Shown piece by piece: positions 5,581-5,726 of a stretch of 5,726 nucleotides of DNA. Position 1 is the stretch's first letter; the number at the start of each line of letters is the position of its first letter. The translations under genes and the position numbers were made by a program. Below the pieces are notes generated by a model. The model did not search any database. It was not told where the DNA came from and saw only the letters and a program-made list of their open reading frames with translations. This stretch comes from Chloroflexota bacterium (GTDB lineage Bacteria; Chloroflexota; Anaerolineae; Promineifilales; Promineifilaceae), in NCBI GenBank assembly GCA_008501785.1, contig QQUD01000381.1, positions 1 through 5,726 of the forward strand. Reading direction: 5' to 3'.

Positions 5581-5647
5581 GTCGGAAAGTCTAAAGTCGG
5601 GGAGCAGTAAAAACCCGTTAGATAGCAAAAGGGAGTGATGCATAATC

Positions 5648-5726
5648 ATGAACAACGTCATTCCACTGACGACTAAGCCAAACAGCGCGTGCTTTAGCTA
5701 CCAAACGAGCACCATCCTCAAGCCAT
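5648..5726 (+). CDS. Possible start of an unidentified gene, truncated by the window end
   Basis: An open frame from ATG 5648 runs 26 codons to the window edge without a stop (MNNVIPLTTKPNSACFSYQT, continuing STILKP). A strong GGGAG (5631-5635) lies 12 bases upstream, rather far. The closer ATG at 5638 is only two bases from that site and its frame stops after 12 codons, so 5648 is the better start. The stretch is too short to suggest a family, and it is not certain to be coding. The 164-base gap before it holds the inverted repeats and three AAAGTC motifs. Confidence 0.4.
   Translation, partial: MNNVIPLTTKPNSACFSYQTSTILKP

Noticed and set aside
5638..5676. Short open frame from ATG 5638 (12 codons)
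   Set aside because: The start is only two bases from the GGGAG site and the peptide ends quickly; ATG 5648 is the better candidate.

Overview
This is a chromosomal, housekeeping-type stretch of a bacterium. All genes are on the + strand. In order they are: the 3' part of a RibD_C/dihydrofolate-reductase-like gene, a D-isomer-specific 2-hydroxyacid dehydrogenase, xseB (exonuclease VII small subunit), ftsY (signal recognition particle receptor), prfB (peptide release factor 2, read through a programmed +1 frameshift), a 433-residue protein of unknown function with a basic tail, a coiled coil, a GRAM/PH-like domain and a zinc ribbon, and the first 26 codons of one more possible gene. The taxon cannot be fixed from the sequence. 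Moderate GC, TTG and GTG starts, a short FtsY without an acidic A domain, and abundant short interspersed hairpin repeats fit a Chloroflexota-like (Anaerolineae-type) genome, but that is a low-confidence impression from memory.

Region by region: positions 1-600 hold the truncated RibD_C gene, which is AT-richer than the rest (about 39% GC by hand count), and a two-hairpin GTAG-type repeat. Positions 600-1900 hold the dehydrogenase, a second copy of the same repeat starting one base after its stop codon, and xseB. Positions 1900-2940 hold a probable extended -10 promoter, a leader carrying a second repeat family (core TTCCSGGAAG), and ftsY from a TTG start. Positions 2940-4175 hold a third hairpin flanked by 7-bp direct repeats and prfB, whose first 22 codons end at an in-frame TGA that must be bypassed. 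Positions 4182-5483 hold the multidomain unknown protein, 6 bases behind prfB. Positions 5484-5726 hold another cluster of the TTCCSGGAAG repeats and a possible gene start.

FtsY docks ribosome-SRP complexes at the membrane and RF2 ends translation at UGA/UAA, so the centre of the window is translation and protein targeting. The unknown gene is probably co-transcribed with prfB because of the 6-base gap and a ribosome binding site lying inside the end of prfB. The most interesting parts are the unknown multidomain protein, the REP/BIME-like paired hairpins around the dehydrogenase, and a strongly over-represented palindrome (ACGGCCGT) found inside three of the genes. No CRISPR array, tRNA, rRNA or transposase gene was seen.
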